Assembly (NCBI RefSeq): GCF_900114765.1
Contig: NZ_FOUD01000002.1
Span: 162,189 to 226,188 of the forward strand
Direction: 5' to 3'
Length of the DNA: 64,000 bases
Origin: Halopseudomonas pachastrellae
Lineage (GTDB): Bacteria > Pseudomonadota > Gammaproteobacteria > Pseudomonadales > Pseudomonadaceae
Both the position numbers and the translations under genes were made by a program. Position 1 is the first letter of the stretch. Each line of letters opens with the position of its first letter. Under the pieces are notes generated by a model that did not search any database, was not told where the DNA came from, and saw only the letters and a list, made by a program, of their open reading frames with translations. Shown piece by piece: positions 38,724 through 48,451 of the stretch.

Positions 38724-40460
38724 ATGAAGGTGTTTTCCGCGTCTACCCTGCCCGCCCTGCTCGCAGCCGGCCTGCTGCTCAGTGGCTGCAGCAGCCTGTC
38801 ACAACCGGACGCGCCAGCCGCACCGGCCCAGCCGCCAAGCACCAGCGAAACCGAGACGGCAGCCGACACCCCGGTCACCTACGGCAACTTTCAGCAGGAC
38901 ACGCTCTATGAGCTGCTGAGCGCCGAAATTGCCGGCCAGCGCAACCGCTTTGACCTGGCACTGGACAACTACCTGCGCCAGGCACGCCGCACCCGTGATG
39001 CCGGCATCAGCGAGCGCGCCCTGCGCGTTGCCGAGTTTCTGGGCAACGAGCCAGCCGCCCTGGAAATGGCGCGCCTGTGGGTAGAGGTTGCGCCGCAAGA
39101 CCCGGAAGCCCTGCGCTCGGCCGCCATTCATCTGGCGCGCACCGGTCGCCACGAGCAGGCCATGGATATGATGCAGCGCGCGCTGGAGCAGCATGGCGAA
39201 ACCCATTTCGACTTTCTTGCCCTGGCCGCAGCCGATACCGATGCGACCACGCGCAACGCCCTGCTCGACAGCCTTGAACGCATGACCGAGCGCTTCCCGG
39301 ATAACACCCAGCTGGTCTTTGCTCGCGCCCTGCTGCTGCAACAGGCCAATCGCAATGACGAAGCGCTGGCGCTACTGGAAGATCACCCGCACACGGATGA
39401 AGCCCCACCCGCGATCCTGCTGCACAGCCGCCTGGTGGCCGAGCACGACACGGAAGAAGCCACCGAGATTCTGTATCGGGGGCTGCAACGCTTTCCGGAT
39501 GACACCCGCCTGCGCCTGATGCTCGCGCGCACGCTGGTCAGCGAAGGCAACTTTGCCGATGCTCGTACGCAGTACGCCAAACTGGCCCGCGACAACCCGG
39601 ACGAGGCTGACCTGCAGCTCTCGCTCGGCCTGATCGAACTGGAACTGGGCGAAGCCAGCGACGCCGTCATCCACCTGCAAAACACGCTGCAGCTGGCTCC
39701 GGGCAACAACACCGCCCGCTACCACCTGGGCAATGCCTACCTGGCCGCCGACCGCCCGGACGACGCGCTGCTGACCTGGCAGAGCATCGACAGCGGCACC
39801 GAGCTACTCACCTCGCGCGTACAAATGGCGCGCCTGCTGCTGGAGCAAAACCGCATCGCCGCCCTGCAGGCCCAGTTGCAACAGGATCGCGACCAGCATC
39901 CGCAGCACGGCCTGGCCCTGTTCCAGATCGAAATAGAAGCCCTGCTCCCGAACCACCCGGAGCTGGCCATCCAGCAGGCCAACACCGCCCTGCAGGCCTA
40001 CCCAAACGACAGCAACCTGCTTTACAGCCGCGCCATGCTGCATGAGATGCTGGGCAACCCGCGCGGACTGGAAGAAGACCTCGGCGCCATCATCGCCCGC
40101 GAGCCGGACAACGCCATGGCGCTCAACGCGCTGGGCTATACACTGGCCGACCGCAATCAGCGGCTGGAAGAGGCACTGGCGCTGATCAAGCGCGCCGCCG
40201 CCCTGGACCCGAGCGACCCCGCGATTCAGGACAGCCTTGGCTGGGTCTACTACCGCCTGGGCGATCTGGACCGCGCCGAGGCCCTGCTGCGCGACGCCTA
40301 CGCCGCCTACCCGGATCAGGAGGTAGCCGCCCACCTGGGCGAGGTGCTCTGGCGCCAGGGCAAGGAGCGCGAAGCCCGCCGGGTCTGGCGTGAAGCGCTG
40401 GAGCACAGCCCCGATAGCCAATTGATACCCGCCACCCGTGACCGCCTGGAAGCCGAATAA
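38724..40460 (+). CDS. lbcA: TPR outer-membrane lipoprotein LbcA
   Basis: 578-residue lipoprotein: signal peptide with lipobox LLSGC (Cys at about residue 22), a Pro/Ala-rich linker, then tandem TPR repeats through the C-terminus (for example ALNALGYTLADRNQRLEEALALIKRA). The orthologue at this position in P. aeruginosa (PA4667, LbcA) recruits substrates to the CtpA protease that degrades peptidoglycan hydrolases. The ATG at 38724 gives a proper signal peptide; an in-frame TTG seven codons upstream is less likely. lolB follows after three bases. Confidence 0.9.
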   Translation: MKVFSASTLPALLAAGLLLSGCSSLSQPDAPAAPAQPPSTSETETAADTPVTYGNFQQDTLYELLSAEIAGQRNRFDLALDNYLRQARRTRDAGISERALRVAEFLGNEPAALEMARLWVEVAPQDPEALRSAAIHLARTGRHEQAMDMMQRALEQHGETHFDFLALAAADTDATTRNALLDSLERMTERFPDNTQLVFARALLLQQANRNDEALALLEDHPHTDEAPPAILLHSRLVAEHDTEEATEILYRGLQRFPDDTRLRLMLARTLVSEGNFADARTQYAKLARDNPDEADLQLSLGLIELELGEASDAVIHLQNTLQLAPGNNTARYHLGNAYLAADRPDDALLTWQSIDSGTELLTSRVQMARLLLEQNRIAALQAQLQQDRDQHPQHGLALFQIEIEALLPNHPELAIQQANTALQAYPNDSNLLYSRAMLHEMLGNPRGLEEDLGAIIAREPDNAMALNALGYTLADRNQRLEEALALIKRAAALDPSDPAIQDSLGWVYYRLGDLDRAEALLRDAYAAYPDQEVAAHLGEVLWRQGKEREARRVWREALEHSPDSQLIPATRDRLEAE

Positions 40461-40463
40461 GCC

Positions 40464-41081
40464 ATGCCCCTGTTGCACCGTACCCTGCTGGCCTGCCTGC
40501 TGCTGACCCTGACTGCCTGCAGCAGCCTGCATCAGCGCGAAACCCTTGAACTCGGCGGCGACGAAGCCGCCTGGAAAACCCACCGCAGCGCTGTCGAGCC
40601 CATCGACAGCTGGATCCTGCAAGGCAAGCTGGGCATTCGTAGCCCACAGGAGTCCGGCAGCGGCACCCTGTTCTGGCTGCAGCGCCAGCACTACTACGAC
40701 ATTCGCCTGTCCGGCCCGCTGGGCCGCGGCGCCACACGCATCCAGGGCGACCGCCAGCAGACCACGCTGGAAATCGCCGGGCGCGCCCCGGTTACCGCTG
40801 ACTCGGCCGAACAACTGGTAGAAGAGCAGATTGGCTGGCGCCTGCCGGTGGACCACCTGCTTTGGTGGGTACGCGGCCTGCCGGCCCCGGATTCGCCCAG
40901 CAACCTGCAACTGGACAGCAGCAGCCGCCTTGGGCGCCTGAGCCAAAGCGGCTGGACCGTCGAATACAGCCGCTACCAGGAGGTTGACGGCGTCGAGCTG
41001 CCGCAGCGCCTGCAAATCTCCGGTCACGACCTGCTACTGACCCTGGTGGTCACCGAATGGAAGCCAGGCCTCAGCGAATGA
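40464..41081 (+). CDS. lolB: Outer-membrane lipoprotein insertion protein LolB
   Basis: Receives lipoproteins from LolA and inserts them in the outer membrane; itself a lipoprotein. 205 residues, lipobox LTAC (Cys at about residue 19), mature part with [23 protein letters not shown] and the [16 protein letters not shown] loop typical of LolB. Its stop overlaps the ispE start. Confidence 0.95.
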   Translation: MPLLHRTLLACLLLTLTACSSLHQRETLELGGDEAAWKTHRSAVEPIDSWILQGKLGIRSPQESGSGTLFWLQRQHYYDIRLSGPLGRGATRIQGDRQQTTLEIAGRAPVTADSAEQLVEEQIGWRLPVDHLLWWVRGLPAPDSPSNLQLDSSSRLGRLSQSGWTVEYSRYQEVDGVELPQRLQISGHDLLLTLVVTEWKPGLSE

Positions 41082-41929
41082 ACAGCACCACACTCAGTCT
41101 GCCTGCTCCTGCCAAACTCAATCTGTTTCTGCACATCACCGGCCGCCGCGCCAATGGCTACCATGAACTGCAGACTCTGTTTCAGTTTCTCGATTACGGC
41201 GACACCCTGCACTTCAGCCTGAGGGACGACGGCCAGTTGAACCTGCTGACCGAGCTCGCCGGCGTAGACGCCGAAGACAACCTGATCATCCGCGCCGCGC
41301 GTTTGCTGCGCGAAGCCAGCGGCTGCCAGCTCGGCGCCGATATTCGGCTGGACAAGATACTGCCCATGGGCGGCGGTATTGGCGGCGGCAGCTCCGACGC
41401 GGCCACCACCCTGCTCGGCCTCAACCAGCTGTGGCAAACCGGCCTCAGCCTTGAACAACTGGCCGAGCTGGGCATCCGCCTGGGCGCCGACGTGCCGGTA
41501 TTCGTGCACGGCAAGGCCGCCTGGGCCGAAGGCGTGGGTGAAAAACTGACCCCTGTCGAACTGGATGAACCCTGGTTTCTGGTGGTTGCACCGGCCTGTC
41601 ACGTCAGCACCGCAGAAATTTTTTCCGACCAGAGGTTGACGCGCGATACATCGCCCATTACATTATCGGCCTTCCATGAGGTCGGTGGTCGGAATGACTG
41701 CTTACCGGTTGTCACAACGCGTTACCCTGAAATTCGTAACACGTTGATCTTGCTAAACAAATATTGTGAGGCTAAGATGACCGGGACTGGCAGTTGCTTG
41801 TTTGGGGCCTTCCCAAACGAACGCGAAGCTGATAAAGTTCGCGCCCGGTTGCCAGCCACACTGCGAAGTTTTGTAGCAAGAGGTTGTAACGTTTCACCGT
41901 TACACCGCGAACTGCAAAAGCAAGCATGA
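41078..41929 (+). CDS. ispE: 4-diphosphocytidyl-2-C-methyl-D-erythritol kinase
   Basis: GHMP kinase of the MEP isoprenoid pathway. 283 residues; [24 protein letters not shown] at the N-terminus, ATP loop [14 protein letters not shown] at about 92-105, and the C-terminal [10 protein letters not shown] motif. The last 100 codons are noticeably more AT-rich than the first part. The ATG at 41078 overlaps the lolB stop; tRNA-Gln follows 29 bases downstream. Confidence 0.96.
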   Translation: MNSTTLSLPAPAKLNLFLHITGRRANGYHELQTLFQFLDYGDTLHFSLRDDGQLNLLTELAGVDAEDNLIIRAARLLREASGCQLGADIRLDKILPMGGGIGGGSSDAATTLLGLNQLWQTGLSLEQLAELGIRLGADVPVFVHGKAAWAEGVGEKLTPVELDEPWFLVVAPACHVSTAEIFSDQRLTRDTSPITLSAFHEVGGRNDCLPVVTTRYPEIRNTLILLNKYCEAKMTGTGSCLFGAFPNEREADKVRARLPATLRSFVARGCNVSPLHRELQKQA

Positions 41930-41958
41930 CGGATGCAGCCGTGCATCCGGACAGATAC

Positions 41959-42033
41959 AGGGGCGTCGCCAAGCGGTAAGGCAGCAGGTTTTGATCCTGC
42001 CATGCGTTGGTTCGAATCCAGCCGCCCCTGCCA
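41959..42033 (+). tRNA. tRNA-Gln (anticodon TTG)
   Basis: 75 bases including an encoded CCA. Acceptor stem AGGGGCG/CGCCCCT, anticodon stem GCAGG/CCTGC around loop TTTTGAT giving anticodon TTG, T-arm with GGTTCGAATCC. A T-run follows. It lies between ispE and prs, its usual place in pseudomonads. Confidence 0.97.
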
Positions 42034-42155
42034 TTTTTCTCTCCGGCAGCAATCACGTACAGAACAGATTCATGTCTGACTGGTTGAGGCCTCCCCCGGC
42101 ATTCCCGCAGATCTGAATCTTCCGCCCAGACCGCTACCCAAAAAGGTAATGCTGC

Positions 42156-43097
42156 GTGTCCAAGATGATGGTTTTTACGGGGAACGCCAACCCCGATCTG
42201 GCACGGCGCGTCGTGCGTCAACTGCACATTCCGCTCGGCGACGCTACTGTCGGCCGGTTCAGCGACGGTGAAGTCAACGTTGAACTGAACGAAAATGTAC
42301 GCGGCAAGGACGTCTTCATTCTTCAGCCCACCTGCGCGCCGACCAACGACAACCTGATGGAACTGGTGGTCATGGCCGATGCCCTGCGTCGCTCCTCTGC
42401 CTCGCGCGTTACCGCAGTGGTGCCCTACTTCGGCTACGCCCGTCAGGACCGTCGCCCGCGCTCGGCCCGTGTAGCTATCAGCGCCAAGGTAGTAGCCGAC
42501 ATGCTCGACACCGTCGGTGTTGACCGTCTGCTCACCGTTGACCTGCACGCCGACCAGATCCAGGGCTTCTTTGATATCCCGGTCGACAACATCTACGGCT
42601 CGCCCGTACTGATCGACGACATTCAGGATCAACGTTTTGACAACCTGATGATTGTCTCGCCGGATATCGGTGGCGTGGTTCGCGCCCGTGCCGTGGCCAA
42701 GAGCCTCGGCGTTGACCTGGCGATCATCGACAAGCGTCGCCCCAAGGCCAACCAGTCTGAAGTGATGCACATCATCGGTGACGTCGAAGGCCGCACCTGT
42801 GTACTGGTTGATGACATGGTCGACACCGCCGGCACCCTGTGCCACGCGGCCAAGGCCCTGAAAGACCACGGCGCCGCCCAGGTCTACGCCTACTGCACAC
42901 ACCCGATCCTGTCGGGCAAGGCGATCGAGAACATTACCAATTCCGTGCTGGACGAGCTGGTGGTGACCAACACCATCCCGCTGAGCCCGGCCGCTGAAGC
43001 CTGCGAGCGCATCCGCCAGCTGGACATGGCCCCGATTGTGGCCGAAGCCATGCGCCGCATCAGCAACGAAGAATCCATCAGCGCGATGTTCCGTTAA
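42156..43097 (+). CDS. prs: Ribose-phosphate pyrophosphokinase
   Basis: Makes PRPP for nucleotide, histidine and tryptophan synthesis and for the salvage enzymes encoded at 12.9-14.3 kb. 313 residues. GTG start at 42156 ([15 protein letters not shown]), AGG ten bases before. Motifs: [28 protein letters not shown], and PRPP loop [14 protein letters not shown]. Confidence 0.97.
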   Translation: MSKMMVFTGNANPDLARRVVRQLHIPLGDATVGRFSDGEVNVELNENVRGKDVFILQPTCAPTNDNLMELVVMADALRRSSASRVTAVVPYFGYARQDRRPRSARVAISAKVVADMLDTVGVDRLLTVDLHADQIQGFFDIPVDNIYGSPVLIDDIQDQRFDNLMIVSPDIGGVVRARAVAKSLGVDLAIIDKRRPKANQSEVMHIIGDVEGRTCVLVDDMVDTAGTLCHAAKALKDHGAAQVYAYCTHPILSGKAIENITNSVLDELVVTNTIPLSPAAEACERIRQLDMAPIVAEAMRRISNEESISAMFR

Positions 43098-43189
43098 GGA
43101 ACCCGCGCTGGTTTACGCCCAACAAGGGCACAACCCTTCGCTCGACGCACTGGTCGCAAGTGCCCGGGTGAATAAGCAAGGAGACTACA

Positions 43190-43822
43190 ATGGTCGACTT
43201 CTCTCTGAATGCGAATGCGCGTAACGACCTGGGGAAAGGTGCGAGCCGCCGCCTGCGTCGTAACGCTGACCTGGTTCCGGCAATCGTTTACGGTGGCGAC
43301 AAGGCCCCGCAAAACATCGCTCTGGAAGCTCGTGAACTGAAAAAAGCACTGGAAAACGAAGCTTTCTACTCCCACGTCATCAAGCTGTCCATCGACGGCA
43401 AAAAAGAAGACGTGCTGCTGAAAGCCCTGCAGCGTCACCCGGCCAAGCCGGTGATCATGCACGCTGACTTCCTGCGCGTTGTTGCTGGCCACGAAGTAAC
43501 CGTCCACGTTCCGCTGCACTTCATCAACGAAGACAGCTGCGTTGGCGTCAAGAAAAGCGGTGGCGTGATCTCCCACACCATGACCGAAGTTGAAGTGAAC
43601 TGCCTGCCGAAAGACCTGCCGGAGTTCATCGAAGTCGACATGGCTGGCGTTGATCTGAACCAGATCGTTCACCTGTCCGATCTGAAACTGCCGAAAGGCG
43701 TTAGCATCCCGTTCCTGGCTCAGGGTCCTGACCACGATCTGCCGGTTGCCAACGTTCACGCTGCTCGCGTTGCCGCTGCTGACGACGCGCCGGCTGCCGA
43801 AGGCGAGGAGTCCGCGGAGTAA
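43190..43822 (+). CDS. rplY: 50S ribosomal protein L25 (CTC form)
   Basis: 5S rRNA-binding protein. 210 residues: N-terminal L25 domain ([16 protein letters not shown]...VYGG) plus the C-terminal TL5 beta domain and an Ala/Glu-rich tail. GGAG eight bases before the ATG. Between prs and pth as usual. Confidence 0.97.
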   Translation: MVDFSLNANARNDLGKGASRRLRRNADLVPAIVYGGDKAPQNIALEARELKKALENEAFYSHVIKLSIDGKKEDVLLKALQRHPAKPVIMHADFLRVVAGHEVTVHVPLHFINEDSCVGVKKSGGVISHTMTEVEVNCLPKDLPEFIEVDMAGVDLNQIVHLSDLKLPKGVSIPFLAQGPDHDLPVANVHAARVAAADDAPAAEGEESAE

Positions 43823-43856
43823 TCTCCCGTACGACTTCTGAAGAGGGGCGCCCGTT

Positions 43857-44444
43857 GTGACGCAGGGAATCAAGTTGATTGCAGGATTGGGAAACCCCGG
43901 TCCGGAATACGAACTGACCCGCCACAACGCTGGCGCCCTTTTTGTTGAGCGCCTGGCCGCACGGCACAACACCAGCCTGCGACCAGAGAGCAAATTTTTT
44001 GGCCTGACTGCACGCATCAGCGTGGCCGGTCAGGATGTTCGCCTGATTGTCCCCACCACCTTTATGAACCGCAGCGGGCAGGCTGTTGCCGCGCTGGCGA
44101 GCTTCTATCGCATTGCACCCGAAGAAATTCTGATTGCCCACGACGAGCTGGATTTGCCGCCGGGCGTGGTCAAGTGCAAGAAAGGTGGCGGACACGGCGG
44201 GCACAACGGTTTGCGCGACATTATCGCCAAACTGGGTAACAACAACGCATTTCACCGCCTGCGTCTCGGTATTGGCCACCCCGGCCACAGCTCGCAGGTG
44301 ACCGGCTTTGTGTTGGGGCGAGCGCCCCGCGCCGAGCAGGACGCACTGGATGCCTGCATCGACGAAGCCATTGGCGAACTGCCCGGCATGATCGAAGGCA
44401 ACTGGACCGCCGTCATGCAACGCCTGCACAGCTTCAAGGCCTGA
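43857..44444 (+). CDS. pth: Peptidyl-tRNA hydrolase
   Basis: Releases tRNA from prematurely dropped peptidyl-tRNAs. 195 residues, GTG start at 43857 with AGAGGGG upstream. [20 protein letters not shown] holds the catalytic His; FMNRSGQAV and [13 protein letters not shown] complete the site. Precedes ychF. Confidence 0.97.
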   Translation: MTQGIKLIAGLGNPGPEYELTRHNAGALFVERLAARHNTSLRPESKFFGLTARISVAGQDVRLIVPTTFMNRSGQAVAALASFYRIAPEEILIAHDELDLPPGVVKCKKGGGHGGHNGLRDIIAKLGNNNAFHRLRLGIGHPGHSSQVTGFVLGRAPRAEQDALDACIDEAIGELPGMIEGNWTAVMQRLHSFKA

Positions 44445-44481
44445 ATCTCATTGCGCCGAACCATCGGCAGAGGACAACACC

Positions 44482-45582
44482 ATGGGTTTTAACTGCGGCA
44501 TCGTCGGCCTGCCCAACGTCGGCAAATCCACTCTGTTCAATGCCCTGACCAAGGCCGGCATTGGCGCCGAGAACTTCCCCTTCTGCACCATCGAGCCCAA
44601 CAGCGGCGTGGTGCCCATGCCCGATGCCCGCCTGGACGCTCTGGCCGCCATCGTCAAACCCGAGCGCGTGATTCCGACCAGCATGGAGTTCGTCGATATA
44701 GCCGGCCTGGTGGAAGGCGCCTCCAAGGGTGAAGGCCTGGGCAACAAGTTCCTGGCCAACATCCGCGAAACCGATGCGATTGCTCACGTGGTTCGCTGCT
44801 TTGAAGACGACAATGTCATCCACGTTTCCAACAGCGTCAACCCGCGCCGCGATATCGAAACCATTGATCTGGAACTGATCTTTGCCGACCTAGAAAGCTG
44901 CGAGAAGCAACTGCAGCGCGTCGCCCGCAACGCCAAGGGTGGCGACAAGGAAGCAGTGGCACAGAAGGCGCTACTGGAACAGCTGATCCCGCACTTTGAA
45001 GACGGCAAGCCCGCCCGCTCCCTGCTGAAAGACCTCAGCCCGGAAGAGCGCCAGCTGGCCAAGGGTTTCCATCTGCTGACCAACAAGCCGGTCATGTACA
45101 TTGCCAACGTCTCCGAGGAAGGCTTCGAAGACAACCCGCACCTGGACGTGGTGCGCGAAATCGCGGCCGAAGAAGGCGCCGTGGTTGTACCGGTGTGCAA
45201 TAAGATCGAAGCAGAAATCGCCGAGCTGGATGACGACGAGGAAAAACAGATGTTCCTCGAAACCATGGGCATGGAAGAGCCGGGCCTGAACCGGGTGATC
45301 CGCGGAGGCTACGAGCTGCTGGGCCTGCAGACCTACTTCACCGCCGGCGTGAAAGAAGTACGCGCCTGGACCGTGAAGATTGGCGCAACCGCCCCGCAAG
45401 CGGCCGCCGTGATTCACACAGACTTTGAAAAGGGCTTCATCCGCGCCGAAGTAGTCGCCTATAACGACTTCATTCAGTACAACGGCGAAAGCGGTGCCAA
45501 GGAAGCCGGCAAATGGCGTCTGGAAGGCAAGGAATACATCGTCAAGGATGGCGACGTGATGCACTTCCGCTTCAACGTCTGA
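44482..45582 (+). CDS. ychF: Redox-regulated ATPase YchF
   Basis: OBG-family P-loop ATPase that associates with ribosomes and responds to oxidative stress. 366 residues: G1 motif [14 protein letters not shown], switch [20 protein letters not shown], and NVSE in place of NKxD, which explains ATP rather than GTP preference in this family. C-terminal TGS domain. A strong terminator follows, closing the conserved block. Confidence 0.98.
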   Translation: MGFNCGIVGLPNVGKSTLFNALTKAGIGAENFPFCTIEPNSGVVPMPDARLDALAAIVKPERVIPTSMEFVDIAGLVEGASKGEGLGNKFLANIRETDAIAHVVRCFEDDNVIHVSNSVNPRRDIETIDLELIFADLESCEKQLQRVARNAKGGDKEAVAQKALLEQLIPHFEDGKPARSLLKDLSPEERQLAKGFHLLTNKPVMYIANVSEEGFEDNPHLDVVREIAAEEGAVVVPVCNKIEAEIAELDDDEEKQMFLETMGMEEPGLNRVIRGGYELLGLQTYFTAGVKEVRAWTVKIGATAPQAAAVIHTDFEKGFIRAEVVAYNDFIQYNGESGAKEAGKWRLEGKEYIVKDGDVMHFRFNV

Positions 45583-45601
45583 CGATCTTGTCTGATCTCG
45601 G

Positions 45602-45642
45602 GGGCGTTCAGCAGGCTAGCCTGTTGAACGCCCTTGCTGTTT
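45602..45642 (+). terminator. Terminator hairpin after ychF
   Basis: GGGCGTTCAGCAGGC and GCCTGTTGAACGCCC form a 15-base-pair stem (one G-U) around TA, followed by TTGCTGTTT. Located 19 bases after the ychF stop. The rest of 45643-45792 shows no gene. Confidence 0.8.
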
Positions 45643-45792
45643 GTAGAGCCCCAAAAAACGCATTGACCGGGTGGCGCAGTGTGCACTCGCCATGCTTTGA
45701 GCCTACTTCTGTAAGCCCCTTCTGCGCTGACCTGACAGGGCTCAACCCTATCTTGTGCGAAGAAAACCACACCGCAACATCATGGCCACCTC

Positions 45793-46122
45793 CTACAAGT
45801 CGGCCATATCAAGATGATTCAAATTGAGAATCCCGTGCTGGACGGCAAACAACGTCGCCATGGTGCGGTTTCTGATGCCGAGCTTTCGATAAATCTCTTT
45901 CACGTAGCCATCAACGGTATACATGCTGATGGACAAGATGTGCGCGATCATCTTGTTGCTCTTACCCATGGCAAGCTCCTGCAGCACTTGCCGCTCACGC
46001 GGCGTCAGCGGCAGCTGGCTTGAGTGGGAGAGTCCGCTAGCGAGGTTATCCAGGGGCATGTTGGCGATCACTTTTCCGTTGCGATTGCCGTGTATCTTCC
46101 CCAGTGAACACGGGGGTGACAA
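45793..46122 (-). CDS. Orphan LuxR-type HTH regulator
   Basis: Up to 109 residues, consisting almost only of a LuxR/GerE helix-turn-helix: PLTPRERQVLQELAMGKSNKMIAHILSISMYTVDGYVKEIYRKLGIRNRT (about residues 38-85). No receiver, autoinducer or other sensory domain is encoded upstream. The start is uncertain: TTG at 46122, an internal GTG, or ATG at 46059 are possible and none has a strong ribosome-binding site. Lies 23 bases after the LysR gene on the same strand, so the two are probably co-transcribed. Target genes unknown; the adjacent mes cluster is an obvious candidate. Confidence 0.7.
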   Translation of the reverse strand: MSPPCSLGKIHGNRNGKVIANMPLDNLASGLSHSSQLPLTPRERQVLQELAMGKSNKMIAHILSISMYTVDGYVKEIYRKLGIRNRTMATLFAVQHGILNLNHLDMADL

Positions 46123-46145
46123 ATGAATAATTCAGCGCATTCGGG

Positions 46146-47054
46146 TTAGATAATCTTATCCGACCATTCTTTGGCGATCACGCCGACCACCCAATCATGA
46201 AAGGCCCGGATGACGTCATCATCCTTGTTGCTGTTGCTATAGGCCAGAAAGCACTCACCGTGCCGGGTTACTTTTTCTGCCAGTGGCAACACCAGGTCAT
46301 CGTCGCTACGCATGAACTGATAGGACGTTGGCAGGTAGCCCATGGCAACGCCCACATTGCTCTTCACCGCCTCGATGCTCGACTGCACCGTACTGACAAC
46401 CAACTCGTTCGCGATCTCGGGCAGCAACTCCCACTGCGTTTGCCAACGGGGCCACTGGTAGGTGTCGCTGGCTATCTTGATGATCCGGCAGCCGCTGAAA
46501 TCACCCGTACTCAAGCCCGGATGCTCGGCGAGATAGCTACGGGTACAGATTGGTGTGAGTGAGATTTCCACCAAGGGGTGGTAGGTCAACCCAGGCTCGT
46601 TGCCGCATTCGTGGCGGATGGCCACCGTAGCTTCCGAGCGCTCCAGATCGATTCTGGAAATATCTGAATCAATCTGAATATTCAGCTCCGGGAACGCAGC
46701 CTGAAACTCGTGAATATTGGGGAAAAGCAACAAACTGGCGATATTTGGCAGCGTATTGATCACAAAGTACTGCTTCTTCCTCTCCTTGCGTACGGCCAAC
46801 GTAGCGCTGTCAATCAGGTCCAGGCCGCGCTTTACATGCAGGTAATAGCGCTTGCCTTCAGAGGTCAGGGATATTTTCCGGTTCTCGCGCTTGAACAGCG
46901 CGACGCCGAGGCTTTCTTCCAGCGCCTTGATCTGATGGCTGACCGCTGGCGGCGATACGAACAACTCGTTTGCGGCGTCCTTGAAACTCAGTCGGCGCGC
47001 GGCCACTTCAAAAACACGAATCAAGTTAAGCGAAGGCAAATGCGGAGTGGGCAT
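46146..47054 (-). CDS. LysR family transcriptional regulator
   Basis: 302 residues with an N-terminal winged HTH (LNLIRVFEVAARRLSFKDAANELFVSPPAVSHQIKALEESLG) of the GcvA/AmpR-like group and a C-terminal periplasmic-binding-like effector domain. It is transcribed away from mesX across a 386-base region, the usual geometry for a LysR regulator and its target. The HTH does not look like MetR, so it may not be the protein that binds the MetR-type box found there. Effector unknown. Confidence 0.9.
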   Translation of the reverse strand: MPTPHLPSLNLIRVFEVAARRLSFKDAANELFVSPPAVSHQIKALEESLGVALFKRENRKISLTSEGKRYYLHVKRGLDLIDSATLAVRKERKKQYFVINTLPNIASLLLFPNIHEFQAAFPELNIQIDSDISRIDLERSEATVAIRHECGNEPGLTYHPLVEISLTPICTRSYLAEHPGLSTGDFSGCRIIKIASDTYQWPRWQTQWELLPEIANELVVSTVQSSIEAVKSNVGVAMGYLPTSYQFMRSDDDLVLPLAEKVTRHGECFLAYSNSNKDDDVIRAFHDWVVGVIAKEWSDKII

Positions 47055-47440
47055 GACGTGGCTGCTCAGCTGTACAAAGGCATGTCAGTACGGGCGAATA
47101 AGGATGCAGCAAGAGTATCGCAATGTTGCATAGCATTTCACCGGCTGCGCTCATGTGCCGTCAGCTACCGGTTGGCTTCTTCCGCCGCCCGCACCCTCCT
47201 CGCTACCCGCCCTTCATGCGCCTTTGGAATCGCGCCGCCTCTCTGTCAGCCTCGCTAAAGCAACACATGAAAATGACTAATGCTGGATTGAAATAAGTTC
47301 ATTTTTACTCATCAGGCGACACCCATAGAATGCTTGCCATCGACAAGGCGTACTGCCCCAGCAGCGCCGGAGCATGCACTGCTCCCCCTGAGGCGCCACG
47401 GCGTTCAGGTTTACTTCGGATATCAGGACAGCAGACGATC
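47055..47440. promoter_or_regulatory. Divergent control region LysR / mesX
   Basis: 386 bases without a gene. Contains a perfect MetR/LysR-type box TGAA-N5-TTCA (47289-47301), a possible -10 TAGAAT (47326-47331) downstream of it, and a nested stem-loop in the inferred mesX leader (47364-47396). AGGA at 47425-47428 is a poorly spaced ribosome-binding site for the ATG at 47441. The LysR promoter should lie in the left half, where nothing distinctive was seen. Confidence 0.55.
47289..47301 (+). promoter_or_regulatory. MetR-type operator upstream of mesX
   Basis: TGAAATAAGTTCA matches the MetR consensus TGAA-NN(T/A)NN-TTCA exactly. Centre is about 43 bases upstream of the start inferred from the TAGAAT box, a plausible activator position for a methionine synthesis gene. 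Confidence 0.55.
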
Positions 47441-48424
47441 ATGAGTACCGACTTCAGCTTTTCCATCAAGACCCTGCGTTTCGACGAGCAATATGAGCCG
47501 TCCGAAAGCACCCGCATCACCACCAACTTTGCCAACCTGGCCCGTGGCGCTGATCGTGAGAATAACCTGCGCAACGCCCTGACCATGATCAACAACCGCT
47601 TCAACAATCTGGCCAAATGGGATAACCCCACAGCCGATCGTTACGCCGTGGAGCTGGATATCATCTCGGTTGAGATGCACGTGGGAGCAGCCGCCAACGA
47701 CGCTACCTTTCCGGCCATCGAAATCCTGAAAACCAATATCCTCGACAAGAAAACCAACACCCGCATCGAAGGCATCGTGGGTAACAACTTCTCGTCTTAC
47801 GTGCGTGACTACGACTTCAGTGTGCTGCTGCTGGATCACAACAAGGGCCAGCCCTCGTTCAGCGTGCCAGAGAACTTTGGCGACCTGCACGGCAAGCTGT
47901 TCCAGTACTTCATCAACTCCGAAACCTACAAGCAGCACTTCACCAAGCTGCCGGTCATCTGCCTGAGCGTATCGGACAACAAGGTCTATCACCGCACCGA
48001 CAACCAGCACCCCATCCTCGGCTTTGAGTACACGCCTAACGAGTCCTCGCTGACCGAGCAGTACTTCAAGAAGATGGGCCTGCAGGTGCGTTATTTCATG
48101 CCGCCGAACAGCGTTGCCCCGCTGGCGTTCTACTTCTTCGGAGACCTGTTGAACGACTACACCAACCTGGAGCTGATCAGCACCATCAGCACCATGGAGT
48201 CGTTCCAGCGCATCTACCGTCCGGAGATCTACAACGCCAATGCGGCCGCCGGTGCCTGCTATCAGCCAAACCTGAAAAACCAGGACCACTCGCTGACCCA
48301 GATCGTGTACGACCGCAAGGAGCGCAGCCAACTCGCCATCGAGCAAGGCAAGTTCACTGAAGAGCACTTCATCAAGCCCTACCAGACCGTGCTTGAGCAG
48401 TGGTCTGCCAGCTACGCCCTTTAA
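47441..48424 (+). CDS. mesX: DUF1852 protein MesX, partner of methionine synthase MesD
   Basis: 327 residues, soluble, single DUF1852 domain spanning the whole protein (MSTDFSFSIKTLRFDEQYEPSESTRITTNFANLARG...). DUF1852 proteins adjoin core-MetE genes; in Acinetobacter baylyi the pair was named MesX/MesD, and MesX is needed for methionine synthesis, which also requires oxygen and does not use methyl-folate. Its own chemistry is unknown. The ATG at 47441 matches the domain start; the open frame upstream has no homology. mesD begins 27 bases downstream. Confidence 0.88.
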   Translation: MSTDFSFSIKTLRFDEQYEPSESTRITTNFANLARGADRENNLRNALTMINNRFNNLAKWDNPTADRYAVELDIISVEMHVGAAANDATFPAIEILKTNILDKKTNTRIEGIVGNNFSSYVRDYDFSVLLLDHNKGQPSFSVPENFGDLHGKLFQYFINSETYKQHFTKLPVICLSVSDNKVYHRTDNQHPILGFEYTPNESSLTEQYFKKMGLQVRYFMPPNSVAPLAFYFFGDLLNDYTNLELISTISTMESFQRIYRPEIYNANAAAGACYQPNLKNQDHSLTQIVYDRKERSQLAIEQGKFTEEHFIKPYQTVLEQWSASYAL

Positions 48425-48451
48425 ATCACCGCACAGACGACAGCATTGATC

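Noticed and set aside
45583..45792. Possible small gene after ychF
   Set aside because: Short frames here cross the terminator stem and have no ribosome-binding site or homology.
47338..47440. SAM riboswitch in the mesX leader
   Set aside because: The nested stem lacks the conserved core of SAM-I, SAM-II or SAH elements as far as I can judge; kept only as an unassigned stem-loop.
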